Shown here one piece after another: positions 63,293 through 64,000 of a stretch of DNA of 64,000 nt. A program made the translations under genes and the position numbers. Below the pieces are notes generated by a model. It was not told the DNA's origin. It did no database searches and was given only the letters and a program-made list of their open reading frames with translations. Where the stretch lies: the NCBI GenBank assembly GCA_023386885.1, contig JAEWIX010000064.1, positions 1 to 64,000 on the forward strand. Reading direction: 5' to 3'. The DNA comes from Pseudomonadota bacterium (GTDB taxonomy: Bacteria; Pseudomonadota; Alphaproteobacteria; Rhizobiales; Xanthobacteraceae). How positions within the stretch are numbered: position 1 is the first letter of the stretch; the number at the start of each line of letters is the position of its first letter.

Positions 63293-64000
63293 GTGACAGC
63301 GCGCCCTCGCAAGCGCGCATCCAGCGTGGCGGTGATCGACATCGGTTCGAACTCCGTTCGACTCGTTGTTTATGAATCGCTGGCGCGCAGCCTGGTCTCC
63401 ATCTTCAACGAGAAAGCGCTGTGCGGTCTGGGCCGTGAAGTGCAGACTACGGGCCTGTTGGCGGCGGATGCCGTTACCAAGGCGCTGACATCGCTGCGAC
63501 GCTTTCGCGCGCTGTGCAGAGTGATGAAGGTTGGCAAGGTCTATGCGGTTGCGACTGCGGCGTGTCGTGATGCGACCAACGGGCCTGAGTTCATCGCGCG
63601 CGCCGAGAAGATTTGCGGCACACCGATCACTATTCTGTCCGGCAAGCGCGAGGCGCAACTGTCAGCGCTCGGCGTCGTGTCCGGCGTCTACAAACCCAAC
63701 GGCATCGTCGGCGATCTCGGCGGCGGGTCGCTGGAATTGATCGACGTGCGCGGCAATCGGCTCAGCAGCGGCGTGACGTTGCCGCTCGGCAGTCTCGCGC
63801 TGCAGGACGCCTCGCAGAAGTCTCTCAAGCGCGCGCAACGCATCGTGCACAACGAACTGGCGCGCGCACCGCAGCTTGCGGCAGGCAAGGGCCGCACCTT
63901 CTATGCGGTCGGCGGCACCTGGCGTGCACTGGCCCGACTTCACATTATTCAAAGCGGATATCCGCTGAAGGTGATGCACGGCTATTCGATTCCGGCAGCC
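63293..64000 (+). CDS. ppx: Exopolyphosphatase/pppGppase, 5' part only
   Basis: The first 236 codons of a polyphosphate-degrading Ppx/GppA phosphatase; the gene continues beyond the window. VAVIDIGSNSVRLVVYE near residues 12-29 is the ASKHA phosphate-1 motif and GVTLPLGSL and GIVGDLGGGSLELI near 135-160 the phosphate-2 region. The GTG at 63293, 12 bp after ppk, is the only start before the first conserved motif. It would balance the Ppk product in one operon. Confidence 0.9.
   Translation, partial: MTARPRKRASSVAVIDIGSNSVRLVVYESLARSLVSIFNEKALCGLGREVQTTGLLAADAVTKALTSLRRFRALCRVMKVGKVYAVATAACRDATNGPEFIARAEKICGTPITILSGKREAQLSALGVVSGVYKPNGIVGDLGGGSLELIDVRGNRLSSGVTLPLGSLALQDASQKSLKRAQRIVHNELARAPQLAAGKGRTFYAVGGTWRALARLHIIQSGYPLKVMHGYSIPAA

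Overview
The window is ordinary chromosomal DNA of a GC-rich alphaproteobacterium, most likely a member of the Bradyrhizobiaceae/Nitrobacteraceae (Bradyrhizobium, Rhodopseudomonas, Afipia, Nitrobacter group). The basis is high GC3 coding, gene orders typical of this group (rpsF-rpsR-DUF2232-rplI, dnaB-alr, radA-cvpA-purF, fabD-fabG-acpP-fabF-mltG-yicC-gmk, rsmA-pdxA-surA-lptD-lptG-lptF) and three families of intergenic palindromes common in these genomes. The genus cannot be fixed from this sequence alone. No tRNA, rRNA, insertion sequence, prophage or CRISPR array was seen.

Layout. 0-4 kb: livH-livM amino-acid ABC permeases, then a DUF47/PhoU-like gene with a Pit phosphate transporter. 4-15.9 kb: a guanidinium exporter (gdx) behind a guanidine-II riboswitch, prfC, small secreted and enzyme genes, nnrU, a cysteine synthase, a 37-aa NnrU-like microprotein coupled to panB, an FKBP isomerase, and a yfgM-lipoprotein-der-MFS cluster. 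15.9-19.9 kb: a LivK-type binding protein, DUF2147, an SDR, a GNAT and a methyltransferase. 19.9-29.1 kb, minus strand: cfa, dnaB, alr, a TauE/SafE exporter, radA, cvpA and purF. 29.5-33 kb: a cytochrome-c-like protein faces the rpsF-rpsR-DUF2232-rplI operon. 33-40 kb: fatty-acid synthesis, mltG, yicC and gmk. 40-49.5 kb, minus strand: an alcohol dehydrogenase and the rsmA-pdxA-surA-lptDGF envelope cluster. 49.8-57.7 kb: pepA-holC, a lipoprotein, an ABC-F ATPase, small proteins, ndk, terC and a ketopantoate reductase. 57.7-64 kb: purM-purN diverge from pgsA-hdaA-ppk-ppx, with ppx cut by the window edge.

How it works together. Most genes are housekeeping: lipid synthesis, LPS export (LptD/F/G with SurA), purine synthesis (purF, purM, purN), translation and replication. 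Phosphate is a recurring theme: a Pit module with a reversed Pho-box-like site upstream, and ppk-ppx with a good Pho box. The best regulatory signal is the guanidine-II riboswitch before gdx: two GGG-ACGR-CCC hairpins, with an 8-nt stretch of the first hairpin exactly complementary to the gdx Shine-Dalgarno region. I found no convincing undescribed multi-gene system. The more unusual items are the NnrU-like microprotein, a disordered lipoprotein in the slot where bamB sits in E. coli, a His-rich secreted protein behind an operator-like palindrome, a single-heme protein with a charged low-complexity tail, and paired related palindromes between surA and lptD.
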